The notes below the pieces were generated by a model. That model was given only the letters and a program-made list of their open reading frames with translations, was not told where the DNA came from and made no database searches. Positions 46,036 through 58,437 of a stretch of DNA of 64,000 nt are shown one piece after another (within the stretch, counting starts at the first letter, position 1; each line of letters begins with the position of its first letter). The stretch is from Achromobacter pulmonis (GTDB taxonomy: Bacteria > Pseudomonadota > Gammaproteobacteria > Burkholderiales > Burkholderiaceae_B): the NCBI RefSeq assembly GCF_902859765.1, contig NZ_CADIJV010000014.1, positions 62,001-126,000 on the forward strand. The letters run 5' to 3'. Made by a program: the position numbers and the translations under genes.

Positions 46036-46922
46036 GCGCCGGCGTCGGCCGAGGTGCCGCGGGATGGCGCCACGCGCTTGACGCGCAGCCAGATGGCGCG
46101 GCGCGCGTCGCCGCGCGCCACTTCCAGCTTCAGGCCGTCGAATTCGGCGATGTCGCCGCGACGCGGGATGCGGCCCAGTTGGCCGCCCATCCAGCCGCCG
46201 ACGCTGTCGTATTCGTCATCGGGCAACCGGCAGCCGAACACGTCGTTGAAGTGCGAGATGTCGGTGGCCGCCAGCACGCGCCACTGGTTCTCGCCCTCGG
46301 GGAAGATCGAGTCTTCCTCGGTTTCGTCGAACTCGTCTTCGATGTCGCCGACGATCTGTTCCAGCACGTCTTCCATCGTGACCAGGCCGGAGATGCCGCC
46401 ATGCTCGTCGATGACGATGGCCTGGTGGTTGCGGCTGGCCCGGAACTCGTGCAGCAGCACGTTCAGGCGCTTGGATTCGGGAATGAACACGGCCGGGCGC
46501 ACCAGCGAGCGCACCTCGATGTCGGGTTCCAGCATGCAGCGCAGCAGATCCTTGGCCAGCAGGATGCCGATGATGTTGTCGCGGTCGCCCTCGTAGACCG
46601 GGAACCGCGAGTGCGCGGTCTCGATCACGTTGGCCACCAAATAGGGGATGGGCTGCGTGACGTCGAGCAGGTCCATGCGCGAGCGCGGCACCATGATGTC
46701 GCCGACGGTGCCTTCGGACACGGCCAGCGCGCCCTTGATCATCTTGTAGGACTCCGCGTCCAGCAGGTTGCGGTCATGCGCGGCTTCCAGGATGGCCTTG
46801 ATGCCTTCACGGTCCTCGGGCTCGCGGCGCACAAGGGAAAGCAGGCGGTCTAGAAGGGATTTGGTGGCGGGTTTGGATGAGCGAGCGGGGGTCGCTTCGG
46901 GAGCAGGGTAAGGGTCAGACAT
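46032..46922 (-). CDS. corC: HlyC/CorC-family transporter-associated protein with two CBS domains
   Basis: The 296-residue protein has an N-terminal helix, two CBS domains ([13 protein letters not shown], then [26 protein letters not shown] split at about residues 165-190) and a C-terminal CorC_HlyC domain ([18 protein letters not shown]). It helps magnesium/cobalt efflux in some bacteria. The start at 46922 was chosen by the family's N-terminus; the upstream frame contains no family residues. It is coupled to lnt. Confidence 0.93.
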   Translation of the reverse strand: MSDPYPAPEATPARSSKPATKSLLDRLLSLVRREPEDREGIKAILEAAHDRNLLDAESYKMIKGALAVSEGTVGDIMVPRSRMDLLDVTQPIPYLVANVIETAHSRFPVYEGDRDNIIGILLAKDLLRCMLEPDIEVRSLVRPAVFIPESKRLNVLLHEFRASRNHQAIVIDEHGGISGLVTMEDVLEQIVGDIEDEFDETEEDSIFPEGENQWRVLAATDISHFNDVFGCRLPDDEYDSVGGWMGGQLGRIPRRGDIAEFDGLKLEVARGDARRAIWLRVKRVAPSRGTSADAGA

Positions 46923-47076
46923 CGTCCGGGAGGACAAGTTATGGAGGGGCCAGCATAACCGAATCTGGCGCCCGATTTGTAACGCCGCCCCCCAAAATGG
47001 GGCCAACCGACGCGATCTGCGCCTTGCTGGACGCCATTTCGCGCCGATTGCTCAGGGTTGACCCCAAGCCTCCCGG

Positions 47077-47550
47077 TCAGGCGGCGGTATAGGGGTCGGC
47101 GATGCCCATGCGGGCCAGCGTGGCGGTTTCCAGCGCCTCCATGCGGCGGGCGTCGCGCGCCTTGATGTGGTCGTAGCCGAGCGAGTGCAGCACGCCGTGC
47201 AGCGTCAGGTGAGCGGCATGGTCGAGCAGCGCCTTGCGTTGCTCGCGCGCTTCGCGCACCAGCACCGGCACGCACATCACGATGTCGCCGCGCGCCACGC
47301 CCAGCGGGTCCACGCCATACTCGAACGTCAGCACGTTGGTCGCGTAGTCGCGCTGGCGGAAATCGCGGTTCAGGCGGCGCCCTTCGGCCGCGCCCACCAG
47401 GCGCAGGCTGAGTTCGGCGGCGGTGAAGTCCACCAGGCCGTCCTCGGCCGCGGCGGCCAGCGCGCGCTCGGCCCAGCGCCGCAGGCGCCAGCGCGGCAGG
47501 CGGGGTTCATCGACTCCGTACTGGACGGACAGGGACAGTTCAGGCGCCAT
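47077..47550 (-). CDS. ybeY: Endoribonuclease YbeY (rRNA maturation)
   Basis: YbeY is a zinc metalloprotein needed for 16S rRNA 3' processing and ribosome quality control. It has the zinc motif HxxxHxxxxxH as HGVLHSLGYDH near the C-terminus, with NVLTFEYG and ADAGD-like DIVMCVPVL earlier. I used the ATG at 47550 (157 residues) rather than 47574, because a GAGGA lies nearby and the length fits. The start overlaps the phoH stop by 11 bp. Confidence 0.94.
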   Translation of the reverse strand: MAPELSLSVQYGVDEPRLPRWRLRRWAERALAAAAEDGLVDFTAAELSLRLVGAAEGRRLNRDFRQRDYATNVLTFEYGVDPLGVARGDIVMCVPVLVREAREQRKALLDHAAHLTLHGVLHSLGYDHIKARDARRMEALETATLARMGIADPYTAA

Positions 47551-48565
47551 TTTCCTCGGCCCGGTCGTAGGCATCGACGATGCGCGCCACCAGCGGATGG
47601 CGCACCACGTCGCGGCTGGTGAAGCGGGTGGTGGCGATGCCCTGCACCTCGTGCAGTACCTTCACGGCGTGCGCCAGGCCGCTTTCCTGGCCGCGCGGCA
47701 GGTCCACCTGCGAGGGGTCGCCGGTGATGACGGCCTTGCTGCCGAAGCCGATGCGCGTCAGGAACATCTTCATCTGCTCCGGCGTGGTGTTCTGCGCCTC
47801 GTCCAGGATGACGAAGGCGTGGTTCAGGGTGCGGCCGCGCATGTAGGCCAAGGGGGCGATCTCGATGGTCTGCTTCTCGAACAGGCGCTGCACCTTCTCG
47901 AAGCCCATCAGGTCGTACAGGGCGTCGTACAGCGGGCGCAGGTAGGGATCGACCTTCTGCGCCAGGTCGCCGGGCAGGAAGCCCAGGCGCTCGCCGGCCT
48001 CGACCGCCGGGCGCGTCAGCACCAGGCGCTGCACCGTGTCGCGTTCCATCGCGTCGATGGCGCAGGCCACCGCCAGCCAGGTCTTGCCGGTGCCGGCCGG
48101 GCCCACGCCGAAGGTGATGTCGTGCTTGAGGATGTTGTTCAGGTAGTCGCGCTGGCGCGGGGTGCGCGGACGCAGGTCGCTGCGCTTGGTGCGCAGGGCG
48201 ATGGCATCGCTGTCGTCGTCCAGCGCGGGCAGCGGCTCGGCCTCGCGGGCGGGCGCTTCCTGCAGCTTGTCTTCCTGGCGGCCGATGCCGATCTCGACCA
48301 GCCCCAGCTGGATGTCGTCGACCGACAGGGCGCGGTGCACGGCCTGCTCATGGAAGCGGCGCAGCACGCGTCCGGCCAGCTCCGCCCGCTCGCCTTCGAT
48401 GGTGACGCGGCTGCCGCGGCGCGCGAGCTGCACGCCCATGCCGTCGGCCAGTTGGCGCAGGTTCTCGTCCAGCGGGCCGCACAGATTGGCCAGGTGGGTG
48501 TTGTCGCCGTCCAGGACGACGACGGCGGGCAGGGGGCGGCGGGCGCGGGGGCGGGAAGTGGTCAT
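47540..48565 (-). CDS. PhoH-family ATPase
   Basis: The 341-residue protein has the Walker A motif [11 protein letters not shown] and Walker B region [22 protein letters not shown] of the PhoH family, and an N-terminal part with nucleic-acid-binding features. It is always found next to ybeY in this group and is linked to RNA metabolism. The first 15 residues are Arg/Pro-rich. It overlaps miaB by 4 bp. Confidence 0.94.
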   Translation of the reverse strand: MTTSRPRARRPLPAVVVLDGDNTHLANLCGPLDENLRQLADGMGVQLARRGSRVTIEGERAELAGRVLRRFHEQAVHRALSVDDIQLGLVEIGIGRQEDKLQEAPAREAEPLPALDDDSDAIALRTKRSDLRPRTPRQRDYLNNILKHDITFGVGPAGTGKTWLAVACAIDAMERDTVQRLVLTRPAVEAGERLGFLPGDLAQKVDPYLRPLYDALYDLMGFEKVQRLFEKQTIEIAPLAYMRGRTLNHAFVILDEAQNTTPEQMKMFLTRIGFGSKAVITGDPSQVDLPRGQESGLAHAVKVLHEVQGIATTRFTSRDVVRHPLVARIVDAYDRAEENGA

Positions 48566-49995
48566 TCGGCCTCTTGGGAGTCGCGGTCGATGTCGGCCAC
48601 CCGGGCGCGCAGCGAATTGGTGTGCGCGTCGGTGATGATGACGTCGACCATCTGTCCGATGAGCCGCGCGGGCGCGGCGAAGTTGACGATGCGGTTGTTC
48701 TCGGTGCGGCCCATCAGCTCGTTCGGGTCGCGCCGCGAGGGGCCTTCGACCAGCAGGCGCTGGCGGGTGCCGATCATGTTGCGGGCGATGGCGGCGGCCT
48801 GCTCGTTGATCAGCGCCTGCAGCCGCTGCAGGCGGCGCAGCTTGACGTCCTGCGGGGTGTCGTCGTGCAGGTCGGCGGCCGGCGTGCCGGGGCGGCGCGA
48901 GTAGACGAACGAGAACGAGGTGTCGAAGCCGACGTCCTCGATCAGCTTCATGGTTTTTTCGAAGTCTTCCTCGGTTTCGCCGGGGAAGCCGACGATGAAG
49001 TCGGACGACAGTGTCAGGTTGGGGCGCGCGGCGCGCAGGCGGCGCACCACCGACTTGAATTCCAGGGTGGTGTAACCGCGCTTCATGGCCGCCAGCACGC
49101 GGTCGCTGCCGGCCTGCACCGGCAGGTGCAGGAACGACACCAGCTTGGGCAGGCGGGCGTAGGCATCCACCATGCGCTGGGTCATTTCCTTGGGGTGCGA
49201 GGTGGTGTAGCGGATGCGCTCGATGCCGGGGATCTCGTGCACGTATTCCAGCAGCATGGCGAAATCGGCGATCTCGTCGCTGTCGCTCATGCGGCCGCGG
49301 TAGGCGTTGACGTTCTGGCCCAGCAGCGTCACTTCCTTGACGCCCTGGTCGGCCAGGTCGGCCACTTCGACCAGCACGTCGTCGAACGGCCGCGAGACTT
49401 CCTCGCCGCGCGTGTAGGGCACGACACAGAAGCTGCAGTATTTGCTACAGCCTTCCATGATCGAGACGAAGGCGGTGGCGCCTTCGACCCGCGGCGGCGG
49501 CATGTTGTCGAACTTCTCGATCTCGGGGAAGCTGATGTCGACCTGCGAGCGGCCCTCGGCGCGGCGGCGCTGGATCAGGTCGGGCAGGCGGTGCAGGGTC
49601 TGCGGGCCGAACACCACGTCCACATAGGGCGCGCGCTTGACGATGGCCTCGCCTTCCTGGCTGGCGACGCAGCCGCCCACGCCGATCACCAGGTTCGGGT
49701 TGGTCTTTTTCAGGTGCTGCACGCGGCCCAGGTCGGAAAAGACCTTTTCCTGCGCCTTCTCGCGCACCGAACAGGTGTTGAACAGGATGACGTCGGCGTC
49801 TTCCGGGTTGTCGGTCAGCTCCAGGCCCTGGTCGCCGCGCAGCACGTCGGCCATCTTGTCCGAGTCGTACTCGTTCATCTGGCAGCCGAAGGTGCGGATG
49901 TACAGCTTGCGGGGAGCGCCGGTGGCGGGGGCGGGCGGGACGGCGGCAGCGCCGTCTTGCGCGTGGGGCACGCGCTTGAGGGAAGTTTCTTGCAT
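48562..49995 (-). CDS. miaB: tRNA-2-methylthio-N6-dimethylallyladenosine synthase
   Basis: MiaB is a radical-SAM methylthiotransferase acting on A37 of tRNAs. The 477-residue protein has the N-terminal UPF0004 domain cysteines ([32 protein letters not shown]), the radical-SAM motif CSKYCSFC, and a C-terminal TRAM domain. It is the first gene of the operon; the N-terminal 25 residues are an Ala/Pro-rich extension. The divergent PAP2 gene starts 165 bp away. Confidence 0.96.
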   Translation of the reverse strand: MQETSLKRVPHAQDGAAAVPPAPATGAPRKLYIRTFGCQMNEYDSDKMADVLRGDQGLELTDNPEDADVILFNTCSVREKAQEKVFSDLGRVQHLKKTNPNLVIGVGGCVASQEGEAIVKRAPYVDVVFGPQTLHRLPDLIQRRRAEGRSQVDISFPEIEKFDNMPPPRVEGATAFVSIMEGCSKYCSFCVVPYTRGEEVSRPFDDVLVEVADLADQGVKEVTLLGQNVNAYRGRMSDSDEIADFAMLLEYVHEIPGIERIRYTTSHPKEMTQRMVDAYARLPKLVSFLHLPVQAGSDRVLAAMKRGYTTLEFKSVVRRLRAARPNLTLSSDFIVGFPGETEEDFEKTMKLIEDVGFDTSFSFVYSRRPGTPAADLHDDTPQDVKLRRLQRLQALINEQAAAIARNMIGTRQRLLVEGPSRRDPNELMGRTENNRIVNFAAPARLIGQMVDVIITDAHTNSLRARVADIDRDSQEAE

Positions 49996-50160
49996 GTCGG
50001 TCGCCGTGACGGGTGTAGATCCCGGGGGCAGAGGAGAGGGGAAAAGCGGGATTTTACCCCTTGCTGCAAATTTCCTTCATGGAGAAGCAATGCAGGGTTA
50101 CGATAGCTGGCCTTGGCCGACTCCCCGGCCGAGAACAATTATCTTTACGCGACCGGTTCG

Positions 50161-50919
50161 ATGACGACGAATCCTTCTCTTCCCCCGCGGGCCGCGCTGG
50201 CGCCGGGCGCCGCGGCGGCGCCGGACGCGTTCCGCAATCCGCTGTCGACCCGGGCCTGGCTGCTGGCCGGACTCGGCGTGGCCGTGGTGGCCGCGGTCTG
50301 TGCCCTGTGGGTGGATCTGCCGCTGGCGATCTGGATCCGGCAATCGGTCAGCGACGGCGTCAACACCTCATTCGAATGGATCGGGGAAATGGGCGAAAGC
50401 GGCCGCTACATCGGCGTGGCGCTGGCGTTCTACATCATTGGCCTGGTGGGCCTGGCGCGCGGCTGGCGCAATCCGGTGCGCATGAGCTACGCCAGCATGG
50501 CGCGCGGCAGCCTGCTGATGTTGTCGACCATGGCGGTGGGCGGGCTGGTGGTGCTGGCGCTCAAGCGCTCGGTGGCGCGCGCGCGCCCTGAGCTGTTCTT
50601 CGAGAAGGGAATCTACGGGCTGGGCGAATCGTTCTCGCGCGCCAACCAGTTCAATTCCTTTCCTTCCAGCCACACCTATGCGGCCTTCGCAGTGGCGGTG
50701 GTGCTGGGCATCCTGGCGCCGCGCTGGCGCTGGGCCTTCCTGTCGCTGGCCGCGCTGGTCGCCACCAGCCGCCTGATCAACCTGGATCATTACCTGTCCG
50801 ACGTGCTCACCGCCGCCGCGATCGCCATCGCGGTCGGGCATTTACTGGCGCCGCGCGTGCTCGGTAGCAAGTATCAGTGGCCGCTGCGCGCGCCGTGGCG
50901 CTGGTGGCGCAAGGGCTGA
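50161..50919 (+). CDS. PAP2-family membrane phosphatase
   Basis: The 252-residue protein has five to six helices and the three phosphatase motifs: KRSVARARPE, FPSSHTYAAFA and SRLINLDHYLSDV. This family acts on lipid phosphates such as undecaprenyl diphosphate or phosphatidic acid. The start at 50161 (ATG) was preferred over an upstream TTG. The exact substrate is unknown. Confidence 0.93.
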   Translation: MTTNPSLPPRAALAPGAAAAPDAFRNPLSTRAWLLAGLGVAVVAAVCALWVDLPLAIWIRQSVSDGVNTSFEWIGEMGESGRYIGVALAFYIIGLVGLARGWRNPVRMSYASMARGSLLMLSTMAVGGLVVLALKRSVARARPELFFEKGIYGLGESFSRANQFNSFPSSHTYAAFAVAVVLGILAPRWRWAFLSLAALVATSRLINLDHYLSDVLTAAAIAIAVGHLLAPRVLGSKYQWPLRAPWRWWRKG

Positions 50920-51017
50920 ACCCGGCGCAATGCCGGGTGTAGGCCTTCGGCTTGAGCGCCTGACGGCCCGATCTCCGGGGGACGATGGACGGGCGGGCCT
51001 GGCTCGCGCCGGTCGGG

Positions 51018-51737
51018 TCAGGCCGGCGCGAACGCCACCACCACGCGGCGGTTGGTGCGGCTCTTCTTTTCGATCTTGGTGACGGTCACCCGGCCAATCT
51101 CGCCGGTGTTGGCCACGTGCGTGCCGCCACAGGGCTGGCGATCCACGCCGGGAATCTCGATGATGCGGATACGCTCGGCGCCCGCCGGCGGCGCCGCGCC
51201 GATGGTGCGCACCAGGTCCGGCTGCGCCGCCAGTTCCTCGGGCGTGATGGCGTTGACGGTGACGTCCGTGCCGGCCGTGATCAGCGCGTTCAGACGCTCG
51301 GTCAGGTCGGCCTTGTCCAGGGTCGATTCGGGCAGGTCGAAATCGATGCGCGCCGAATCGGGCGAAATGCTGCAGCCGGTGACCGGGGCGGGCACCAGCG
51401 AACCCAGCAGATGCAGGCAGGTGTGCAGGCGCATCAGCCGGTGGCGCCGCGGCCAGTCGACGGCTACCGTGACGCGCTCGCCCACCTGGGGCGCGGCCAC
51501 GCCCTCGGCCAGCACATGCACGATGCGTTGGCGGTCATCGGCGTAGACCGTGTCGGCCAGCGCCAGCACCCGGCCGTCGGGCAGGGTCAGCGTGCCGCTG
51601 TCGCCCGCCTGGCCGCCGCTACGGGCGTAGCAGACGGTCTGGTCCAGTTCGATGCCATCGGCGCCGACGGCGATGACGGTGGCGTCGCACGCTTGCTGGT
51701 AGGGGGCGTCGTCGAAGCGCTTGTGGGTCGCGGTCAT
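51018..51737 (-). CDS. Alanyl-tRNA editing protein (AlaX-like)
   Basis: The 239-residue protein has the editing-domain motifs of alanyl-tRNA synthetase: GGQAGDSGTL near the N-terminus, HRLMRLHTCLHLL (HxxxH) and CGGTHVANTGEIG with zinc ligands. Such free-standing proteins hydrolyse mischarged Ser- or Gly-tRNA(Ala). It lies 24 bp after the VOC gene on the same strand. A pairing role is not evident. Confidence 0.92.
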   Translation of the reverse strand: MTATHKRFDDAPYQQACDATVIAVGADGIELDQTVCYARSGGQAGDSGTLTLPDGRVLALADTVYADDRQRIVHVLAEGVAAPQVGERVTVAVDWPRRHRLMRLHTCLHLLGSLVPAPVTGCSISPDSARIDFDLPESTLDKADLTERLNALITAGTDVTVNAITPEELAAQPDLVRTIGAAPPAGAERIRIIEIPGVDRQPCGGTHVANTGEIGRVTVTKIEKKSRTNRRVVVAFAPA

Positions 51738-51761
51738 GGAGGTCTCCGTTGTTGTTGGGGG

Positions 51762-52439
51762 TCAGGCCAGGATGCGGACGCCCTGGCGGGTTTCGATGGC
51801 GGCGCGCAGGCGTGGCGGTCCGTCGTCCTGTTCGACGCTGATGAGGTGGCCGGCGCCCAGCCAGGCCAGCCCCTGGCGCAGCAGCGCCGCGCGCGGATGG
51901 GTGCCGGTCAGCGACAGCAGGGTCAGCGGCTGGCGCGTCAGGCTCACGCCAGGATAGGCGTCCACATCCCATTGGATCAGCGTCGGCAGCAGGCCGTCGC
52001 CGGCCGCTTCGCCGTGCTCGCGCCAGGCCGGCAGGTTGCCGTCATCGGGCACGGTAAGCCGCCAGCGCAGGTCGCCGCGCGTCATGGCGATGGCCGGCGC
52101 GATGCGCGCCGGGTGGCGCGCGCTCAGCGCGCTCAGGTCGTCCGGCGCTTCGACGCGCGCCGCCCAATGGGCCAGGAACGGCCCCTCGGCCAGCCGCGCG
52201 CGCATCGCCGGTTGGTCCAGCCCGAACCAGCGCGGCCGGTCTGGCGCGGGCGCATCCGGGTCGATGGCGATCACTTCCAGGTACGCGCCATCGGCCAGGC
52301 CGAGCACACGGTTGTGGGTGCCCATGCGCGGGTGCGCGCCACCGCCGGCGGGCGCGATGCCCAGCAGGTCGGCCACGTGGCGGGTGCCGCTGTCCAGGTC
52401 CGCGGCGGCGACAACGAGATGATCGAGGACGAGATTCAT
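51762..52439 (-). CDS. VOC-family (glyoxalase-like) protein
   Basis: The 225-residue protein begins with LDHLVVAAADLDSG, typical of the glyoxalase-3-like VOC domain, and has HPRMGTHNRVLGL and YLEVIAIDPDAPAP. The start at 52439 leaves out an upstream frame that contains a terminator sequence. The substrate is unknown. It is upstream of the AlaX gene in the same direction. Confidence 0.88.
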   Translation of the reverse strand: MNLVLDHLVVAAADLDSGTRHVADLLGIAPAGGGAHPRMGTHNRVLGLADGAYLEVIAIDPDAPAPDRPRWFGLDQPAMRARLAEGPFLAHWAARVEAPDDLSALSARHPARIAPAIAMTRGDLRWRLTVPDDGNLPAWREHGEAAGDGLLPTLIQWDVDAYPGVSLTRQPLTLLSLTGTHPRAALLRQGLAWLGAGHLISVEQDDGPPRLRAAIETRQGVRILA

Positions 52440-52482
52440 GGCGCTATGGTAGCGAATACGGGAGCAGTACCGTGCGCGCATG

Positions 52483-52508
52483 AAAAAACCCGCCACGATG
52501 GGCGGGTT
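52483..52508 (-). terminator. Rho-independent terminator downstream of secF
   Basis: On the minus strand, arms AACCCGCC and GGCGGGTT with a 6-nt loop are followed by TTTT. It starts about 20 bp after the secF stop. Confidence 0.9.
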
Positions 52509-52527
52509 GTCGGGGCCAGGAAACGAC

Positions 52528-53463
52528 TCAGGCGACCTCGCCTTCCTCGCCTTCCTTCTTGACCGGCTTGATCAGATCTTCGCGCTTGACGCCCATCCAC
52601 ATGGCCAGCGCGGCGGCGACGAACACCGACGAGTAGATGCCGAACCAGATGCCGATGGTCAGGGCCAGGGCGAAGTAATGCAGGGTGGGGCCGCCGAAGA
52701 ACAGCATGGCCAGCACCATCATCTGGGTCGAACCGTGGGTGATGATGGTGCGCGAGATGGTCTGGGTGATCGCGCTGTTGATGACTTCCTGCACGTTCGC
52801 CTTGCGGTACTTGCGGAAGTTCTCGCGGATCCGGTCCATGATGACCACGGATTCGTTCACCGAGTAGCCCAGCACCGCCAGCACGCCGGCCAGCACCGAC
52901 AGCGAGAATTCCCACTGGAAGAAGGCGAAGAAGCCCAGGATGATCACCACGTCGTGCAGGTTGGCGAGCACGCCGGCCACGGCGAACTTCCATTCGAAAC
53001 GGAAGCCCAGGTAGATCATGATGCCGATGACCACCATCAGCAACGCCATCAGGCCGTTGTGCAGCAGTTCCTGGCCCACCTGCGGACCGACGAACTCGAC
53101 GCGGCGCAGTTCCACGCCCTGGTCCGCGGCTTTGAGCGCGGACAGGACGGTTTCGCTCTGGGTGGCGGACGTCTGGCCTTCCTGCAGGGGCAGGCGGATC
53201 ATGACGTCGTGCGAGGTGCCGAAGTTCTGCACCTGGAAGTCGGTGTAGCCCAGCTTCGAGACCACACCGCGCACGCTTTCGAGCTGCGCGGTCTGGGCGT
53301 AGTTGACCTCCATGACCGTGCCGCCGGTGAATTCGATCGACAGGTGGAAGCCGCGCGTGATGATGAAAAAGACCGCCGCCACGAAGGTGACGAGGCTGAT
53401 GATGTTCAGCACCAGCGCGTGGCGCATGAACGGGATGGTGCGGTGGATCCGGAAAAATTCCAT
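52528..53463 (-). CDS. secF: Protein translocase subunit SecF
   Basis: SecF works with SecD in the proton-driven late step of Sec export. The 311-residue protein has six helices with the motifs IEFTGGTVMEV in the periplasmic start, and GYSVNESVVIMDRIREN in the membrane part. It lies 51 bp after secD and before a strong terminator, so it ends the tgt-less yajC-secD-secF unit. Confidence 0.97.
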   Translation of the reverse strand: MEFFRIHRTIPFMRHALVLNIISLVTFVAAVFFIITRGFHLSIEFTGGTVMEVNYAQTAQLESVRGVVSKLGYTDFQVQNFGTSHDVMIRLPLQEGQTSATQSETVLSALKAADQGVELRRVEFVGPQVGQELLHNGLMALLMVVIGIMIYLGFRFEWKFAVAGVLANLHDVVIILGFFAFFQWEFSLSVLAGVLAVLGYSVNESVVIMDRIRENFRKYRKANVQEVINSAITQTISRTIITHGSTQMMVLAMLFFGGPTLHYFALALTIGIWFGIYSSVFVAAALAMWMGVKREDLIKPVKKEGEEGEVA

Positions 53464-53514
53464 TTTTTGCCCTGGCTAGTCGGTGACGGGCGGCGTGGCC
53501 GCCCGTGTCCATGT

Positions 53515-55395
53515 TCAGTTGGTCTTCGGCTTCCAGACTTCGCCGATGGAGATCGACGTGAGTTTCTTCTTGCGGCCGTACCAGAGGTTGGCCAGCGCGC
53601 GCACGCCCACGACCGACGAGAACATCGAGGTCAGGATGCCCAGGCAATGGACCACCGCGAAACCGCGGATCGGGCCCGAACCGAATGCCAGCAGGGCCAG
53701 GCCGACAATCAGCGTGGTGAGGTTGGAGTCGAGAATCGTGCCCCAGGCGCGCTCGAAGCCATGGTGGATGGCCTGCTGGGGCGAAGCCCCGTTGCGCAGT
53801 TCCTCGCGTATCCGCTCGTTGATCAGCACGTTCGAGTCGATCGCCATGCCCAGTGTCAGCGCGATGGCCGCGATGCCCGGCAGCGTCAGCGTGGCCTGCA
53901 GCATCGACAGCAGCGCCAGCAGCAGCAGCACGTTGAAGGTCAGGCCGATCGTGGAGAACACGCCGAACAGGTGGTAGTAGACGATGATGAAGATGGCGAT
54001 GCCGATGAAGCCGTACAGGGTCGAATGGAAGCCCTTCGAGATGTTGTCGGCGCCCAGGCTGGGGCCGATGGTGCGTTCCTCGATGATCGACATCGGCGCG
54101 GCCAGCGCGCCGGCGCGCAGCAGCAGGGCGGTGTCGGCGGCTTCCTCGGAGGTCATGCTGCCCGAGATCTGCACCTGGCCGCCGGCGATTTCGCTGCGGA
54201 TGACCGGGGCCGTGACCACTTCGCCCTTGCCGTTCTCGAACAGCAGGATGGCCATGCGCTTGCCGATGTTGTCGCGGGTGACGTCGCGGAAGATGCGTGC
54301 GCCCTTGGAATCCAGGGTCAGGTGCACGGCGGCCTGTTGGGTCTGGGAATCGCGGCCGGGTTGGGCATCCTGCAGGTTTTCACCGGTCAGCAGCACCTGG
54401 CGGCGCACCAGGATCGGGCGGCCGTCGCGGTCGGAATAGCGCTCCAGGCCGAACGGCACCGTGCCGCCCAGCAGCGCGGCTTGGGCGGCCGGAGAATCGT
54501 CGACCATGCGGATTTCGAGGGTGGCGGTGCGGCCCAGCAGTTCCTTGGCCTTGGCCACGTCCTGCACGCCGGGCAGTTGGACCACGATGCGGTCCGATCC
54601 CTGCTGCTGGATGACCGGCTCGGCCACGCCCAGTTCGTTGATGCGGTTGTGCAGCGTGCTGATGTTCTGCTTGAGCGCGGAGTCCTGCACGCGCGTGACG
54701 GCGGCCGGGTTCAGCGCGCCCATCAGCAGCAGCTTGCCATTTTCCTCGCTTTCGGTGAATTCGAGGTCGGGCAGGCGGCTGCGCAAGGCGGCGATGGCGC
54801 GGTCACGGTCCTGGGCGTTGGCGAAGGTGGCGGCCACGCTCATGCCGGAACGCTCGACCCCGGCCACATTGACCTTCTGGTCGCGCAGCACCGAGCGCAC
54901 GTCGGCGGCCAGCGAGTCGTAACGGGCGGTCAGGGCGCCCTGCATGTCGACTTGCAGCAGGAAGTGCACGCCGCCGCGCAGGTCCAGGCCCAGGTACATG
55001 GGCTTGGGCTCGAACCAGCCCATCGCGCGCATCCAGGCGGGCGAGGCCGGCAGCAGGTTCAGCGCCACGGTGTAGTGCGGGTCGCCCTGCACCGTGTTGA
55101 GGGATTTGTCGATCAGGTCGCGCGCCTGCAGTTGCAGGTCGGTCGAGGAGAAGCGGGCGCGCACGGTGCCGAGCGTGCCGTTCTGTTCGTAGTAGACCCC
55201 GTCGTTGGGGATCTTGGCGTCGGCCAGTACCTGCTCGACCCGGTCGCGCATGGCCGGGTCCACCTTGATGGTGGCCTTGGCGCTGGAGACCTGGACGGCG
55301 GGCGACTCGCCGTAGAAATTGGGAAGCGTATACAGCAGGCCGATGAGGACCGCAATCAGGACCGTAATGTACTTCCAGAGGGGATAGCGGTTCAT
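53515..55395 (-). CDS. secD: Protein translocase subunit SecD
   Basis: SecD is a six-helix inner-membrane protein with a large periplasmic part. The 626-residue protein has DLRGGVHFLLQVD near residue 130 and GMAIDSNVLINERIREEL in the fourth-helix region, with the expected proton-path aspartate. It follows yajC after 117 bp, a spacer with a GC-rich palindrome (GGGGCGG-CTG-CCGCCCC). Confidence 0.97.
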   Translation of the reverse strand: MNRYPLWKYITVLIAVLIGLLYTLPNFYGESPAVQVSSAKATIKVDPAMRDRVEQVLADAKIPNDGVYYEQNGTLGTVRARFSSTDLQLQARDLIDKSLNTVQGDPHYTVALNLLPASPAWMRAMGWFEPKPMYLGLDLRGGVHFLLQVDMQGALTARYDSLAADVRSVLRDQKVNVAGVERSGMSVAATFANAQDRDRAIAALRSRLPDLEFTESEENGKLLLMGALNPAAVTRVQDSALKQNISTLHNRINELGVAEPVIQQQGSDRIVVQLPGVQDVAKAKELLGRTATLEIRMVDDSPAAQAALLGGTVPFGLERYSDRDGRPILVRRQVLLTGENLQDAQPGRDSQTQQAAVHLTLDSKGARIFRDVTRDNIGKRMAILLFENGKGEVVTAPVIRSEIAGGQVQISGSMTSEEAADTALLLRAGALAAPMSIIEERTIGPSLGADNISKGFHSTLYGFIGIAIFIIVYYHLFGVFSTIGLTFNVLLLLALLSMLQATLTLPGIAAIALTLGMAIDSNVLINERIREELRNGASPQQAIHHGFERAWGTILDSNLTTLIVGLALLAFGSGPIRGFAVVHCLGILTSMFSSVVGVRALANLWYGRKKKLTSISIGEVWKPKTN

Positions 55396-55512
55396 TGCCG
55401 GCTACGTCATGTAAGAGTGGAGAAAAGGCCGCCCGGGCAGCTGGCGCGACGGACGGCGGGGCGGCTGCCGCCCCGGACCCCGGGGCCCGGTGGCGGAGCT
55501 CCTGTGGGACGC

Positions 55513-55857
55513 TTACAGGGCCTTGATGGTTCCCTTGGGCAGCACCGTCGACACCGACGACTTCTGCATGATGACCTCGACCGGCTTGTCGGCCAGTTCC
55601 GAGACTTCGACGGTAACGTAGCTGTCGTTCACCTTGGTGACCTTGCCCAGCATGCCGCCGGCGGTGACGACTTCGTCGCCCTTGGCCAGGGCGGCGATCA
55701 GGTTGCGGTGTTCCTTTTGGCGCTTCATCTGGGGACGGATCATCAGGAAATAGAGGATCACGAACATCAGGATGATGGGCAGCATGCCCATCAGCGCATT
55801 GCCTTCGGGGGCGGCGGCCTGGGCCACGACAAGGCTGGCGGTATCGATAGCGGACAT
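55513..55857 (-). CDS. yajC: Preprotein translocase subunit YajC
   Basis: YajC is a small membrane protein associated with SecDF. The 114-residue protein has one helix (about residues 20-43, MLPIILMFVILYFLMI), then RPQMKRQKEH and a KGDEVVTAGGMLGKV motif. The order yajC-secD-secF is typical. Confidence 0.96.
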   Translation of the reverse strand: MSAIDTASLVVAQAAAPEGNALMGMLPIILMFVILYFLMIRPQMKRQKEHRNLIAALAKGDEVVTAGGMLGKVTKVNDSYVTVEVSELADKPVEVIMQKSSVSTVLPKGTIKAL

Positions 55858-56025
55858 GTAATTCTCCTGCGTTTAGTCTGTTTGGGTTTGTTTGTATCGT
55901 GCTGTCGACGATCTTGTTCTGTGCCCATCCCCGCGCGAGCCATGGAAGGGCAAGCCGACTATTGTAGCGAGGTTATTCCGGGCTACCAGTCATGGCCTGT
56001 GCGCAGTGATGGGGGCGGATCGCCA

Positions 56026-56070
56026 AATAAAAAGCCCCGGCGGTCTCGTGGTTTTCACTAGGTCCGCCGG
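56026..56070 (-). terminator. Terminator downstream of tgt
   Basis: On the minus strand CCGGCGG (56064-56070) pairs with CCGCCGG (56037-56043), with a GTG/CAC inner pairing, and is followed by GGCTTTTTATTT. It lies just past the tgt stop and separates it from yajC. Confidence 0.75.
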
Positions 56071-56083
56071 CGCCGGCCCCGCG

Positions 56084-58272
<2,189 letters not shown>

Positions 58273-58437
58273 GCGGGTATCGGTATCAGGGGCGGGCGCG
58301 GCCTGGGCCGGCCGCCGGGCCGCCGGCTTGGGCGGCGGCAAAAAAGCGAGCCGGACCTGTCGGGGCGGCTCTGGGCAACTGCGTATTGTAAAGGGGCTGG
58401 CGAAAACGGCGCCCGGACCGCGTCCCGGAACGGCGGG

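Noticed and set aside
52480-56061. A 1193-codon open frame on the plus strand across secF, secD and yajC
   Set aside because: It is the antisense shadow of three firmly identified Sec genes and has no recognisable domain.
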